Shown piece by piece: positions 29,355 to 41,112 of a DNA stretch of 64,000 nucleotides. The notes beneath the pieces are model-generated. The model ran no database searches, was not told the DNA's origin, and saw nothing but the letters and a program-made list of their open reading frames with translations. The stretch's first letter is position 1, and each line of letters starts with the position of its first letter. The stretch covers positions 10,687,213 to 10,751,212 of the forward strand of contig NC_092574.1 in the NCBI RefSeq assembly GCF_037975245.1. Direction: 5' to 3'. This DNA is from Apostichopus japonicus. Taxonomy: Eukaryota; Echinodermata; Holothuroidea; Aspidochirotida; Stichopodidae. Position numbers and translations under genes: made by a program.

Positions 29355-31539
29355 AACAACTTTTCTCTGGGAATTAATTTTACTGAACAGTATTATCTAT
29401 CTACATGCCTATCGTATTTCAATTCAGGCTTACAATTGGTAATATCAAATTAAAGTCCAATTCACAGTTTGCTTATGAATTTCTGAAAACAAACTTCCGA
29501 AGTAGATTCAATGTTTGTTAACCTAAATTCACTCTGACCAGGTGGGTATATGGAGAAAAGCTGTCACAATCGAAAGAAATATTTCTGTTGCCCTTATGGC
29601 GGTATCGATTTACCCTAATATCACTGCGACTGCCTATTTTAGTAAGGTTCATTACACAAATGTAAACAAAATAGTCTTCAATGCAGTCCCATTCGTATCG
29701 AACACTATTTAAAATTCCACGGAGGAAACGTCTGAAATCACCTGCGTATTCATTGCAATGGAAGCAAATTACACAATTTGCAAGCTACATCGGTAAAACC
29801 GATAGAAAGATACCTTTCAAGAGAAGGAACAGCTTAAACATGAAAGTGATAGTAAAGGCCTAGGTTTATAACGGTCATAAACAACACAGAGAGATTTGAT
29901 TGGCGGGTGATCTGTTTGGCGGGACTTGCATATATTGATCGAAGTTTGTAGAATCTACACCCTCCTTAAAAATTATGGCAGCATTTATTCAGTTCAGCAT
30001 TTTTAACGACAGATAACTCAATAAAGCTAATGACTATTGATATGAAAAATGCACAGAAATGTGTTATTTTCACTGACATTTCAGTGCAATAAACTGGGAT
30101 GGTCAAAGTTTAAATTTGGCAAACCCTGAATGGGACTGTGAAACAATTTATGGAAACATAGTAGCAATTGCTGCAGATTCTCAATATTCTATAATACAAA
30201 ATCACTGAACGTTATTTATCATCAGTCTCATGTTGTGCTGTAAATGTAATTGTCTTCTTGAAAAGCTTTGTTCACTTCAGTCTTGTTATCATTTATGAGA
30301 CATTAAATTCCTGCAAATGTTTCTCCATTACTAGTTTGGACAGTATTTCAGAATGGGAAAGTTATTACACCTAATTATGTCTTGAACTTAAGTATTGTGT
30401 TGCCAATTTTAAAGAAACGAGGTCTAATTTTCTAACCATACTAGAAGATATGTAAACAAGCTTCTTTTCTTCTAAGACGTATTTCTGTGTGACTGATCAA
30501 TTTTCAAAAAATTTTATGTGTATATAGGCTAATGAACAAGTGGATCAGTTGCTCATTAAGTAATTGCATATATGCAAGAAAAGAGTTCGGGCATTTCGTC
30601 AGCAGACAAATGTTCTTTGTGGGATTGCACAGCCAAATGTGGGAATTGCAAACACTGCATTGCCCTGATGAATTATTTAGGGGTTGGGGCAAAAAATATA
30701 AGCACACTTTTAAAAAATAGCCCATATGATGAAATGTTTCAATTTATACTGTCAGTCCACTTCGTTTTAACATTTTGTACACTAACTTGGTTGAAATATT
30801 ACGAGGTTGAGCTTTGACACCGGTTGCATGATACAAATGCGTCAGCTATCCCAGAAAGCAATTTGAGGAATTCACAGATAATCCATGTGTACAGATTTCC
30901 TGTAGACATTTGTTTCAGTTGTTCATGTGATCTGATTGGGCAACTGAAGTCTAGCAGGTAAACATGTGTTTGAGTAACCATAGAAATGAAGTTACACATA
31001 TTGTTCATGAAGACTGTGTTTGAGCCCGATTTGGGCCATTTGATCCCTAAAACCGTGTAAGAGTCATAGAAAAGAACAGATTTATCAACTCCAAATAGTA
31101 ACTTCTTTTTGCTTCATCATAAATACATAGTACTAGTTTCAGAATAAAAGGTTCAGAAATGGAGCGGCTGCAAAATTGTTTTAGACTCAGAAAACCACAC
31201 AGAAATAATAACAGTTAACTTTGTTACATTAAACACTTTTACAGTGTTGCAAACACAGTGTTGCAAAGTGAATCTTGAATTAGCATAAATAGCTTAGCAG
31301 CTCAACACATTTGAGAGATAGAAAGATGACAACAAAGCATTAAAGAAGTGGTAACTACTTTGCACACATGTTAAATATATTTCAATTATATATTCAATTA
31401 TGTTCAATAAAAACCAAAATAACTGATAATAGCAAATACAAACAATTGATAACTAATAATAACCATAATAACAAATGTGAAAAACATTGTACTCTTTGTG
31501 TTACAGGGGAAAATGAAGCAAAATACAGCAATACCTGTG

Positions 31540-31960
31540 TTTTCTATAAGTGAAGCTGGCATTGCCAATGTAGGAAAATACTCTGGACTTTGTTATTTTG
31601 TACAAAAATAATGGAAAGCATATGCTTATGTTCAATGCCGAACTGTGTATTCTCCTATAATGCTCATTTCCCCCACCCCCCACCCCCACATCACCCATTA
31701 TCAGACACGATTTTGATCTTTTCTGCCAAAAAATTGTAGCAGAAAGTGTACTCAGTGAATACCTAACTGTGTATTCTCGGATAATGCTAGTGAAGCTGGC
31801 ATTGTCACTCTAGGAAACTACTTTGGACTTTGTTATTTTGTACAAAAATAATGGAAAGCATATATGCTTATGTTCAATACAGAACTGTGTATTTTCTATA
31901 ATGCTCGTGTCCCCCACCCTCCTCCCCAAAGATAGTGGAATATGCTCAATGCAAAATTAT
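31540..31960. repeat. Diverged left edge of the second array
   Basis: Two degenerate units share the core words AAGCTGGCATTG, TAGGAAA and TTTTGTACAAA with the array that follows. They also contain an extra block (GTAGCAGAAAGTGTACTC, TGAATACCTAACTGTG) that the core units lack, so the edge unit is roughly 245 bp. The same extra block reappears at the opposite edge near 36945-37060. Confidence 0.8.
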
Positions 31961-34900
31961 AATCTCCAATAATGCAAATGCACAATGATGATGGAATGCA
32001 TATAAGCTTAATGCATTACTGTATATTCTCCTATAATGATCGTGCCCCCACCTACGCACAATTAGATACACTTTTGGACTTTTTTTCCAAAAAAATTATA
32101 TTCTCCAATAATGGTAGTGCAGCTGGCATTGTCACTCTAGAAAAATACTTTGGAATTTTGTCATTTTGTACAAAGATGGTGGAATATGCTCAATGCATAA
32201 CTGTTTATTCTCCTATAATGATCGTGCCCCCACCTATGCACAATTAGATACACTTTTGGACTTTTTTTCCAAAAAAATTATATTCTCCAATAATGGTAGT
32301 GCAGCTGGCATTGTCACTCTAGAAAAATACTTTGGAATTTTGTCATTTTGTACAAAGATGGTGGAATATGCTCAATGCATAACTGTTTATTCTCCTATAA
32401 TGCTCGTGCCCCCACCTACGCACAATTAGATACACTTTTGGACTTTTTTCCAAAAAAAATTATATTCTCCAATAATGGTAGTGCAGCTGGCATTGTCACT
32501 CTAGGAAAATACTTTGGAATTTTGTCATTTTGTACAAAGATGGTGAAATATGCTCAATGCATAACTGTTTATTCTCCTATAATGATCGTGCCCCCACCTA
32601 CGCACAATTAGATACACTTTTGGACTTTTTTTCCAAAAAAAATTATATTCTCCAATAATGGTAGTGCAGCTGGCATTGTCACTCTAGGAAAATACTTTGG
32701 AATTTTGTCATTTTGTACAAAGATGGTGAAATATGCTCAATGCATAACTGTTTATTCTCCTATAATGATCGTGCCCCCACCTACGCACAATTAGATACAC
32801 TTTTGGACTTTTTTTCCAAAAAAAATTATATTCTCCAATAATGGTAGTGCAGCTGGCATTGTCACTCTAGGAAAATACTTTGGAATTTTGTCATTTTGTA
32901 CAAAGATGGTGGAATATGCTCAATGCATAACTGTTTATTCTCCTGTAATGCTCGTGCCCCCACCTACGCACAATTAGATACACTTTTGGACTTTTTTTCT
33001 GAATTAAAAATATATTCTCCATTATTGCCAGTGCAGCTGGAATTGCCACTCTAGGATTATACTCTGGGACTTTGTCATTTGGTACAAAGATGGTGGAATA
33101 TGCTCAATGCATAACTGTTTATTCTCCTATACTGATCGTGCCCCCACCTACGCACAATTAGATACACTTTTGGACTTTTTTTCCAAAAAAATTATATTCT
33201 CCAATAATGGTAGTGCAGCTGGCATTGTCACTCTAGGAAAATACGTTGGAATTTTGTCATTTTGTACAAAGATGGTGGAATATGCTCAATGCATTACTGT
33301 TTATTCTCCTATAATGCTCGTGCCCCCACCTACGCACAATTAGATACACTTTTGGACTTTTTTTCTGAATTAAAATTATATTCTCCATTATTGCCAGTGC
33401 AATGGGTATTGCCACTCTAGGAAAATACTCTGGACTTTGTCATTTTGTACAAAGATGGTGGAATATGCTCAATGCATAACTGTTTATTCTCCTATAATGC
33501 TCGTGCCCCACCTACGCACAATTAGATACACTTTTGGACTTTTTTTCTGAATTAAAATTATATTCTCCATTATTGCCAGTGCAACTGGTATTGCCACTCT
33601 AGGAAAATACTCTGGGACTTTGTCATTTTGTACAAAGATGGTGAAATATGCTCAATGCATAACTGTTTATTCTCCTATAATGATCGTGCCCCCACCTACG
33701 CACAATTAGATACACTTTTGGACTTTTTTTCCAAAAAAAATTATATTCTCCAATAATGGTAGTGCAGCTGGCATTATCACTCTAGGAAAATACTTTGGAA
33801 TTTTGTCATTTTGTACAAAGATGGTGGAATATGCTCAATGCATTACTGTTTATTCTCCTATAATGCTCGTGCCCCTACCTACGCACAATTAGATACACTT
33901 TTGGACTTTTTTTCTGAATTAAAATTATATTCTCCATTATTGCCAGTGCAATGGGTATTGCCACTCTAAGAAAATACTCTGGACTTTGTCATTTTGTACA
34001 AAGATGGTGGAATATGCTCAATGCATAACTGTTTATTCTCCTATAATGCACGTGCCCCCACCTACGCACAATTAGATACACTTTTGGACTTTTTTTCCAA
34101 AAAAAATTATATTCTCCAATAATGGTAGTGCAGCTGGCATTGTCACTCTAGGAAAATACTTTGGAATTTTGTACAAAGATGGTGGAATATGCTCAATGCA
34201 TAACTGTTTATTCTCCTATAATGCTCGTGCCCCACCTACGCACAATTAGATACACTTTTGGACTTTTTTTCTGAATTAAAAATATATGCTCCATTATTGC
34301 CAGTGCAGCTGGCATTGTCACTCTAGGAAAATACTTTGGAATTTTGTCATTTTGTACAAAGATGGTGGAATATGCTCAATGCATAACTGTTTATTCTCCT
34401 ATAATGCTCGTGCCCCACCTACGCACAATTAGATACACTTTTGGACTTTGTTTCTGAATTAAAATTATATTCTCCATTATTGCCAGTGCAGCTGGTATTG
34501 CCACTCTAGGAAAATACTCTGGGACTTTGTCATTTTGTACAAAGATGGTGAAATATGCTCAATGCATAACTGTTTATTCTCCTATAATGATCGTGCCCCC
34601 ACCTACGCACAATTAGATACACTTTTGGACTTTTTTTCCAAAAAAAATTATATTCTCCAATAATGGTAGTGCAGCTGGCATTGTCACTCTAGGAATATAC
34701 TTTGGAATTTTGTCATTTTGTACAAAGATGGTGGAATATGCTCAATGCATAACTGTTTATTCTCCTATAATGCTCGTGCCCCCACCTACGCACAATTAGA
34801 TACACTTTTGGACTTTTTTTCTGAATTAAAATTATATTCTCCATTATTGCCAGTGCAGCTGGTATTGCCACTCTAGGAAAATACTCTGGACTTTGTCATT

Positions 34901-36509
34901 TTGTACAAAGATGGTGGAATATGCTCAATGCATAACTGTTTATTCTCCTATAATGCTCGTGCTCCCACCTACACACAATCAGATACACTTTTGGACTTTA
35001 TTTCTGAAGAAATTTTTTTTTATAATATCCATTATTGCCAATGCACAATGATGATGGAATGCAAATAAGCTTAATGCATTACTGTATATTCTCCTATAAT
35101 GATCGTGCCCCCACCTACGCACAATTAGATACACTTTTGGACTTTTTTTCCAAAAAAATTACATTCTCCAATAATGGTAGTGCAGCTGGCATTGTCACTC
35201 TAGGAAAATACTTTGGAATTTTGTCATTTTGTACAAAGATGGTGGAATATGCTCAATGCATAACTGTTTATTCTCCTATAATGCTCGTGCCCCACCTACG
35301 AACAATTAGATACACTTTTGGACTTTTTTTCTGAATTAAAATTATATTCTCCATTATTGCCAGTGCAGCTGGTATTGCCACTCTAGGAAAATACTCTGGG
35401 ACTTTGTCATTTTGTACACAGATGGTGGAATATGCTCAATGCATAACTGTTTATTCTCCTATAATGCTCGAGCCCCCACCCACACACAATCACATACACT
35501 TTTGGACTTTGTTTCTGAAAAAAACTATATTCTCCAATAATGCCAATGCAGTTGGCATTGCCACTCTAGGAAAATACTCTGGACTTTATCATTTGTACAA
35601 AGATGGTGGAATATGCTCAATGCATAACTGTATATTCTCCTATAATGCTCGTGCCCCCACCTACGCACAATTAGATACACTTTTGGACTTTTATTCTGAA
35701 AACAAAAAATCATATTCTCCAATAATGGTAGTGCAGCTGGCATTGTCACTCTAGAAAAATACTTTGGAATTTTGTCATTTTGTACAAAGATGGTGGAATA
35801 TGCTCAATGCATAACTGTTTATTCTCCTATAATGATTGTGCCCCCACCCACACACAATCAGATACAATTTTGGACTTTTTTTCCAAAAAAATTATATTCT
35901 CCAATAATGGTAATGCAGCTGGCATTGTCACTCTAGAAAAATACTCTGGACTTTATCATTTGTACAAAGATGGTGGAATATGCTCAATGCATAACTGTAT
36001 ATTCTCCTATAATGCTCGTGCCCCCACCTACGCACAATTAGATACACTTTTGGACTTTTATTCTGAAAACAAAAAATCATATTCTCCAATAATGGTAGTG
36101 CAGCTGGCATTGCCACTCTAGGAAAATACTTTGGAATTTTGTCATTTTGTACAAAGATGGTGGAATATGCTCAATGCATAACTGTTTATTCTCCTATCAT
36201 AAAGTTAGTGCCCCCACCTACACACAATCAGATACACTTTTGGACTTTATTTCTGAGAAAAAAAAAATTATAATCTCCAATAATGCCAATGCACAATGAT
36301 GATGGAATGCATATGGAATGTATTACTGGATATTCTCCTATAATGATCGTGCCCCCACCCACACACAATCAGATACACTTTTGGACTTTGTTTCTGAAAA
36401 AATTATATTCTCCAATAATGCCAATGCAGCTAGCATTGCCACTCCAGGAAAATACTTTAGACTTTGTCATTTGTACAAAAATAATGGAAAGCGTATATGC
36501 TCTTGTTTA
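31960..36509. repeat. Second tandem array, 182-bp core unit
   Basis: ACAAAGATGGTGGAATATGC recurs at a regular 182-bp step at its start (about 32170, 32352, 32534 and 32717, some copies reading GGTGAAATATGC) and continues through about 36.2 kb. Each unit also contains GTGCAGCTGGCATTGTCACT, CCCCCACCTACGCACAATTA and CTTTTGGACTTTTTTTCC. Two subtypes alternate: one with CCAAAAAAATTATATTCTCC, the other with CTGAATTAAAATTATATT. A 182-bp period shifts frame at every copy, so the runs of similar 78-116 residue open frames are repeat artefacts rather than a gene family. Confidence 0.96.
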
Positions 36510-36815
36510 TGTTAAATAGTTTAGTTTAGAGACCCAAAGATGAAGAAGCCTGACATTAGCTTATTTGAGGCCATATATACGTGTTAGATCGTGGACGAAC
36601 ACCGGCTTATTTCAAGCCTTCTCTTTACGATAAGTGTTCAAAGGATAACGAGGCAGGTGTGTGATTTTGCTCCCATTCCTGCTACCGGGACCGCCATTTA
36701 ATGTCCCCGTCCTACGGACTACAGTGTATACCCCAGCATCTGACCACTGTCTCAAATACTGAGGTAGGCAAAGGCACCCCATTTGACATCAATGCAGTGC
36801 AGCCATGACAAACAA
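36510..36815. other. Non-repeat insertion splitting the second array
   Basis: About 300 bp with no resemblance to the 182-bp unit and a visibly higher GC content (for example TACCGGGACCGCC near 36682 and GTCCCCGTCCTACGGAC near 36702). It sits between the last core units and the diverged right-edge units. I do not recognise it. An inserted SINE-like or other mobile fragment is possible, but I see no clear A and B boxes or flanking duplication. Confidence 0.5.
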
Positions 36816-37740
36816 AGTTGTTTCAAAACCAAATGCACAACTGTGTATTGTTCTATATAATGCTCATGACCCCCCCCCCCTCACTCCCCACAACCTGCTA
36901 TCAGATACAATTCTGGCCATTTTTTCCCTGCAAAAACAAAAGTGCAGCAGAAAGTGTACTCAGTGAATACCTAACTGTGTATTCTCTAATGATTTATCAA
37001 TCTATCAGACACACTTCTGGACTTTTTTTCTGAACAAAAAATTGTAGCAGAAAGTGTACTCAGAATATGCACTCAGTATTCTCTAATAATGCCAGTGCAG
37101 CTGGCATTGCCACTTTATGAAAATATGCTGGACTTTTGTCATTTTGTAAAATGATGGTGGAATGTGTATATGCCTAATGCATTAAACTGTATATTCTCCT
37201 ATAATGCTTGTGTTTTCTATAAGTGAAGCTGGCATAGCCAGTCTAGGTACATACTTCAGATTAGACACACTTTTGGACTTTTTTTCTGCAGCAAAAAATG
37301 GAACAGAAAGTGTACTCAGTAAAAAACCTTACTGTGTATTCTATAATAATGCCAGAGAAGCTGGCATTGCCAATCTAGGAAATTACTCTGGACTTTGTCA
37401 TTTTGTACAAATATGGTGGAATGTGTATATGCTTAATGCATAACTGTATATTCTCTGTACTCAGTATTCTCTAATAATGCCAGTGCAGCTGGCATTGCCA
37501 CTTTATGAAAATACACTGGACTTTTGTCATTTTGTAATAATGCTTGTCCCCAATTTTGTATAATACTTGTCCCCAATGTCCCCGCCCCCCCCCCCTCCAC
37601 AAACTCTCAGACACAATTCTGGACTATTTTCTCAACAGAAAAAATGTAGCAGAAAGATAGCAGATATTGTACTCAAAAAGTGTACTCAGTATTCTCTAAT
37701 AAACCATTGCCACTCTAGGAAAATACTTATACTTTGGCAT
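36816..37740. repeat. Diverged right edge of the second array
   Basis: Degenerate long units carry GTGTACTCAGTGAATACC, GTGCAGCTGGCATTGCCACT and TTTTGTACAAATATGGTGG separated by variable spacers and C-rich tracts (36870-36882 and 37578-37593). They match the long edge units at 31540-31960 better than the 182-bp core, so the core was probably amplified from within an older, longer-unit array. Confidence 0.8.
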
Positions 37741-37834
37741 CTACACAAAGCCAAAAAATTAAAAAATGTCGCGTCTAAATGCTTGGCAGTTTTAATGATG
37801 ACGAAATGTTTCTAATGCAATCCTTAATGTTTTT

Positions 37835-37980
37835 CTAGGTCCTTCCTGAAAAATTGGCTGGATAATTTTCCATGCATACTAAAATCTTATCCTTTCCAGG
37901 AAGGGTCCCTCTCTTGATGTATTTCTTGAAGTGTTTAGTTAAAATATCCTTGTCTTCTTCTGGCCACTTTCTTGGAATGC
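37835..37980 (-). CDS. Last exon: basic C-terminal module ending at TAG
   Basis: The acceptor TCTCTTTAAAAG precedes an exon entering in phase 1 (G+GC gives Gly) that reads IPRKWPEEDKDILTKHFKKY, IKRGTLPGKDKILVCMENYP, ANFSGRT and then TAG at 37837-37835. The frame stays open for 19 more codons (KNIKDCIRNISSSLKLPSI) before the next TAG at 37777-37775. The W-x-E-E-x-(18-20)-PGK pattern resembles, from memory, the C-terminal module of animal integrase-like proteins, which continue with a Trp at this point. A TGG-to-TAG change would explain the stop. Confidence 0.6.
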
Positions 37981-38999
37981 CTTTTAAAGAGAGAAATGCA
38001 AAAATACAGGAAAACTAAGTCACTTCATTTATCAATATAATTGTTATTTTCAAAATTAGACAGTGACTCAAGGTCGAAAATTTTTGTGGCATTGCAAAAA
38101 ACATAAATGGATAACTTCTATCAGTCATGCAACATACCAAAATAAATTCCTTGACTCTTTGAGATATTAATATTTTCATACTGTATACTCATCAATTTCA
38201 GAAGGTGGAATTCATAGTTTATGACACATTCCTGTCAGAAACAACACATGAAGTGGCTAGGACGCATATGATAGACTATTCTCTTATCAAAGGACAAGAT
38301 AACAATTTAAACTTAACAAGGACATGTCTTAGTAAGTATGCAGTATCTATATAATACTTGAAGACAAGAAATATATCAATATTTAGGTAATAGAAGTTTG
38401 CAACTTTCTGCATCCTTTTGTATGATTTTCACAACCTCATTGACCTCACAATGCCATAACGTCATACAAAAGAAGAAATCTAACTTCAAATGGTGAAATT
38501 AAAGGAAAAAAGTTAGAACTTTCAACATTGTCTCAAAGAAATTTTCTGAAAAAGAATTGCTGAATATCTTAGTTTGCTTTTTTGTGATTGATACATGTAG
38601 AAAACTTGATGGACATGTCACAAGGGTGGAAAATGGCGACAAAATGCAAAAAGCTGCTTAAAGTTTGCTACAAAGGAGCTAACCACTCTTCAAAAAGCAG
38701 GACATATATAGAAAAATAAATGTACTTAAAATAAGTTTGTTTCAATCGACTATCACCAACCATAGCAAATTTTATGCCTCAAGTTTAAGTATTTTGTTAT
38801 GAAACTAGGCTTTGCTAGTGCTTCTCAATTTGTGTTTCCAAGATGAGCATTTGGAAAGTTAGTTAGTTATTCTCATTTTTTCTCCATCACCAGGTGAGAA
38901 AGAAATCCATAAACATACAAAGTACGCAGACAGTCCATCTGTCTACTCAGTAGCCTTCATCACTCAATATACATCAAAGCCACAACTAACATTTCTTAC

Positions 39000-39092
39000 C
39001 GGAAGTGTTTTTTGGTTTCCTTTCTGTTTTTGAGGTACTTGGCTGAGCATCCTTAGCTCTATAACACATCTGTTCAGAATGTTCAGGAATTT
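39000..39092 (-). CDS. Exon: charged Ser/Lys-rich linker of recombinase-like gene
   Basis: A 93-nt exon with a pyrimidine-rich acceptor CTGTTTTACAG and donor TTCCG|GTAAGAA. In phase 1 it reads IPEHSEQMCYRAKDAQPSTS then KTERKPKNTS and passes one base on. No other frame stays in register with both flanking exons. Peptides like QPSTSKTERKPK are typical disordered linkers between an integrase-like domain and a C-terminal basic module. Confidence 0.6.
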
Positions 39093-39221
39093 CTGTAAAA
39101 CAGAAATAAAATTATGCATTACATTTACAGCAGCACACATAAAACTAATACACATCAAAACTTTGATTCATTCAATGAAGTAGGTCTTTAGATCAAAGCC
39201 ACAACAAGTGACATTTCTCAC

Positions 39222-39293
39222 CTGAAGTCATTTTATCCATCTTTTCATTCTGCTCAATTGTTTCACCTTCCTCCTCCAAGACCTGAGTAAGTT
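39222..39293 (-). CDS. Exon: acidic linker of recombinase-like gene
   Basis: A 72-nt exon with acceptor CTCTACAG and donor TTCAG|GTGAGAA. It takes the first base G from the preceding exon (G+AA gives Glu) and reads LTQVLEEEGETIEQNEKMDK then MTS, leaving one base for the next exon. The phase matches both neighbours. The peptide is low-complexity acidic with no domain of its own. Confidence rests on the splice sites and the preserved phase. Confidence 0.6.
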
Positions 39294-39970
39294 CTGTAGA
39301 GGAAAAAGTTTTTTCTATGAAATTAGCTCAGCAACCTACATAACACTCAGAAAGTAACATGATTTCTCATAAAATGTAAGGATTGTTTTATACAAGATTT
39401 GGAAGACCCTAACTAATGTTATAAGAGTTGTTAAGTATGTCATACTTAGTAGACTAATTGGTTCACTGCCCTCATTCTTTAAAATTTACCCAGCTTTCAT
39501 ATTAGCAAACTTTGAATCCAGTAGTACATCAACAGTAATTGATCCAAACATAAATGTTAGGCAAACTTAAGATGCACTTATGAACATGCTTTTTTTTTAT
39601 ATATAAATTTTCCACACAAACAACAAATTCAACCCGCAGCTACCATCTATATTGCAGTTTAGTGACTTGAATCTAGAGAATGAAGGATATGTCTTTAAAA
39701 ACTAATGACCCAAGGTACAGACTAGTATCAGAAATACATTCTTAAATAGGTGGTGTCATCTTCAAAGATCTGTAGTACAAAATGCCCCAGCATTGTCAGC
39801 AGACTTTGCATGATGTCACTTTTATTTCATTTTTTGTTTTAGTGCGTTTCATCTGCGAGTCAAAATCTACACATATACGATAGTTGTGCAGTAGTTCTGC
39901 TCTCCTACGTGCGGTGATTTATTTATACAGCCCAGCCATCTCATTGCAGTTTTAACTTCTGTAAACATAC

Positions 39971-40178
39971 CTATTTCGTCCAACGAGATCTCGTCTAAGG
40001 TCCTCCCAACAAAATTTGAAGACTTGCCCGAGTCGACTGCCATGAGTAGTTTTGCTACTTTTGCCTTTTCTAGGGTGCTGCTTGGAAGCCTATAATGTTG
40101 ATGGTGAACAGCCATAGAATGGCCCAAGTGCTCAGCAAGCCATTGAGCTTGGTGCTCCCCCAGGGCAAACACTTGTAC
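39971..40178 (-). CDS. Exon: catalytic C-terminal part of tyrosine-recombinase-like domain
   Basis: The frame reads VQVFALGEHQAQWLAEHLGH and continues SMAVHHQHYRLPSSTLEKAK, VAKLLMAVDSG. LGH with Tyr nine residues after the His matches the spacing of the second His and nucleophile Tyr in XerD-type enzymes (LGHSxxxTTxxY). The 3' end is a good splice donor, GAAATAG|GTATGTTT, at 39971/39970. The 5' end is less certain: an in-frame TGA lies just upstream, so translation must enter by splicing, and I chose the AG at 40180-40179, though its pyrimidine tract is poor. No ATG is available (the codon at 40172 is GTG). The open frame past the donor to 39867 is intron read-through. Confidence 0.72.
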
Positions 40179-40449
40179 CTCACTTCAAAGCCTTCCTTAT
40201 CGCACTTTAGTTCAACATGATGGAAGCAGTCCTGTTGTGGGGTGATCCTTTTATGAAACTACACAAAAAGAGATAACATCACAAAACATATAACATCAAG
40301 AAAACACATGCAGTGACTTTGAAAGCAGTTAAAAGCAGAAGCAAAATGATGTTTTAGACATCCTAACCTGAAATAAACCTATACATACGTCACCCGATAC
40401 TGGCTCCATGTAGTTCCAAGTAGCTAGCTCATCTTTTAAGTGAGAAGTA
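40179..40449 (-). other. Two possible upstream exons in a different frame
   Basis: 40449-40368 (acceptor TTATTTCAG, donor TTTCAG|GTTAGG) reads TSHLKDELATWNYMEPVSGD then VCIGLFQ. 40258-40179 (acceptor TTTGTGTAG, donor GTGAG|GTACAAG) reads FHKRITPQQDCFHHVELKCD then KEGFEV. These two join in phase 0. The second, however, runs in a frame different from the recombinase exon starting at 40178, with no intron space between them. Either they belong to another transcript form, or a one-base frameshift lies in this gene, or one set of boundaries is wrong. I do not recognise the peptide. Confidence 0.35.
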
Positions 40450-40501
40450 CTGAAATAATGTAAGAAATGCCACTTCAACTAAAATTACAGAAATGTCCAA
40501 T

Positions 40502-41112
40502 GGGCATTTCCATGAAAAAGTGGACATGGGCTCAAAATATAAAATCTGCAATCACATTTTGTCATTGGTTAAACGTTGTTGCAAACATATCCAAGTTTGT
40601 GGAATCAATATGATACCTTCCTAAATATTGATTGAATTTTAGAAATTTGCATATGAAGTGAAAGGATGCTGTAATGCAAATTTTGTGCACAAATTATTAA
40701 CAGATTTGTTTTTGTTCTCCTAAGAAATTAAATGGTAATACTCAACTGATTTGTTTATTTATTGCTTACATAGTGCACTAACTTCAGATATCACTACCAA
40801 CCTTTTGAATATATAATCAAAAATAATATATTTTTTGCTTTATTCAAACCTCTATGTACTGTAGCTGATGTAACATGAGTTATTGAAATTATTATTTTTT
40901 CCCCATACATCAAATATGACACTATTAAAAATCTCATAATTGGATTTTGGTTTCTACTCATCATCTCAAATGTGAAACAAGTAAAGAAATGTTGTGCACC
41001 CCACTATGTTTAAGTCGGGTAGGTGATGCAAATGGTAACGTGAGTTACCATGTTACGTAAGTTATCATACAGTATTATCATGCTTATAATGTCAGTGTAG
41101 TAGACAATTATG
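40502..41112 (+). repeat. Left arm of the 8.8-kb inverted repeat
   Basis: Pairs with 48717-49313 in reverse orientation. It contains the near-palindrome GGTAACGTGAGTTACC at 41034-41049, followed by ATGTTACGTAAGTTATC. Confidence 0.88.

Larger units (their letters stand above)
26936..31539. other. Mostly featureless region between two arrays
   Basis: AT-rich single-copy-looking sequence. The open frames on both strands (for example near 27171-27524 and 28235-28492) overlap each other, resemble no family I know and lack convincing splice context. There is a poly-C tract near 28414 and a G-rich stretch near 28525-28545. The only structured items are the two hairpins at 29224 and 29312, listed separately. 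I see no gene I can support. Confidence 0.6.
37777..40178 (-). pseudogene. Tyrosine-recombinase-like gene, 3' part, with premature stop
   Basis: Four minus-strand exons can be assembled: 40178-39971, 39293-39222, 39092-39000 and 37980-37835. All three introns have GT-AG ends and interrupt codons after the first base, so one open frame runs through all four. The first exon carries the C-terminal catalytic motif of tyrosine recombinases, LGH followed nine residues after the His by Tyr. The middle exons are a charged Glu/Lys/Ser-rich linker, and the last is a basic module with KRGTLPGKDK. From memory, animal Crypton-like or domesticated integrase proteins end in a similar basic module followed by an Arg-(Ser/Thr)-Trp motif; here that Trp position is TAG. 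The HxxR box and N-terminal domains are not found. The remainder may lie beyond the inverted-repeat element at 40502. Type 'pseudogene' reflects the stop and missing 5' part; an alternative functional C-terminus cannot be excluded. Confidence 0.65.

Noticed and set aside
31972-36519. Family of 78-116 residue open frames sharing YAQCITVYSPIM and NNGSAAGIVTL
   Set aside because: The 182-bp period shifts frame each copy, so the same DNA gives overlapping peptides. There are no start, splice or codon-use signals.
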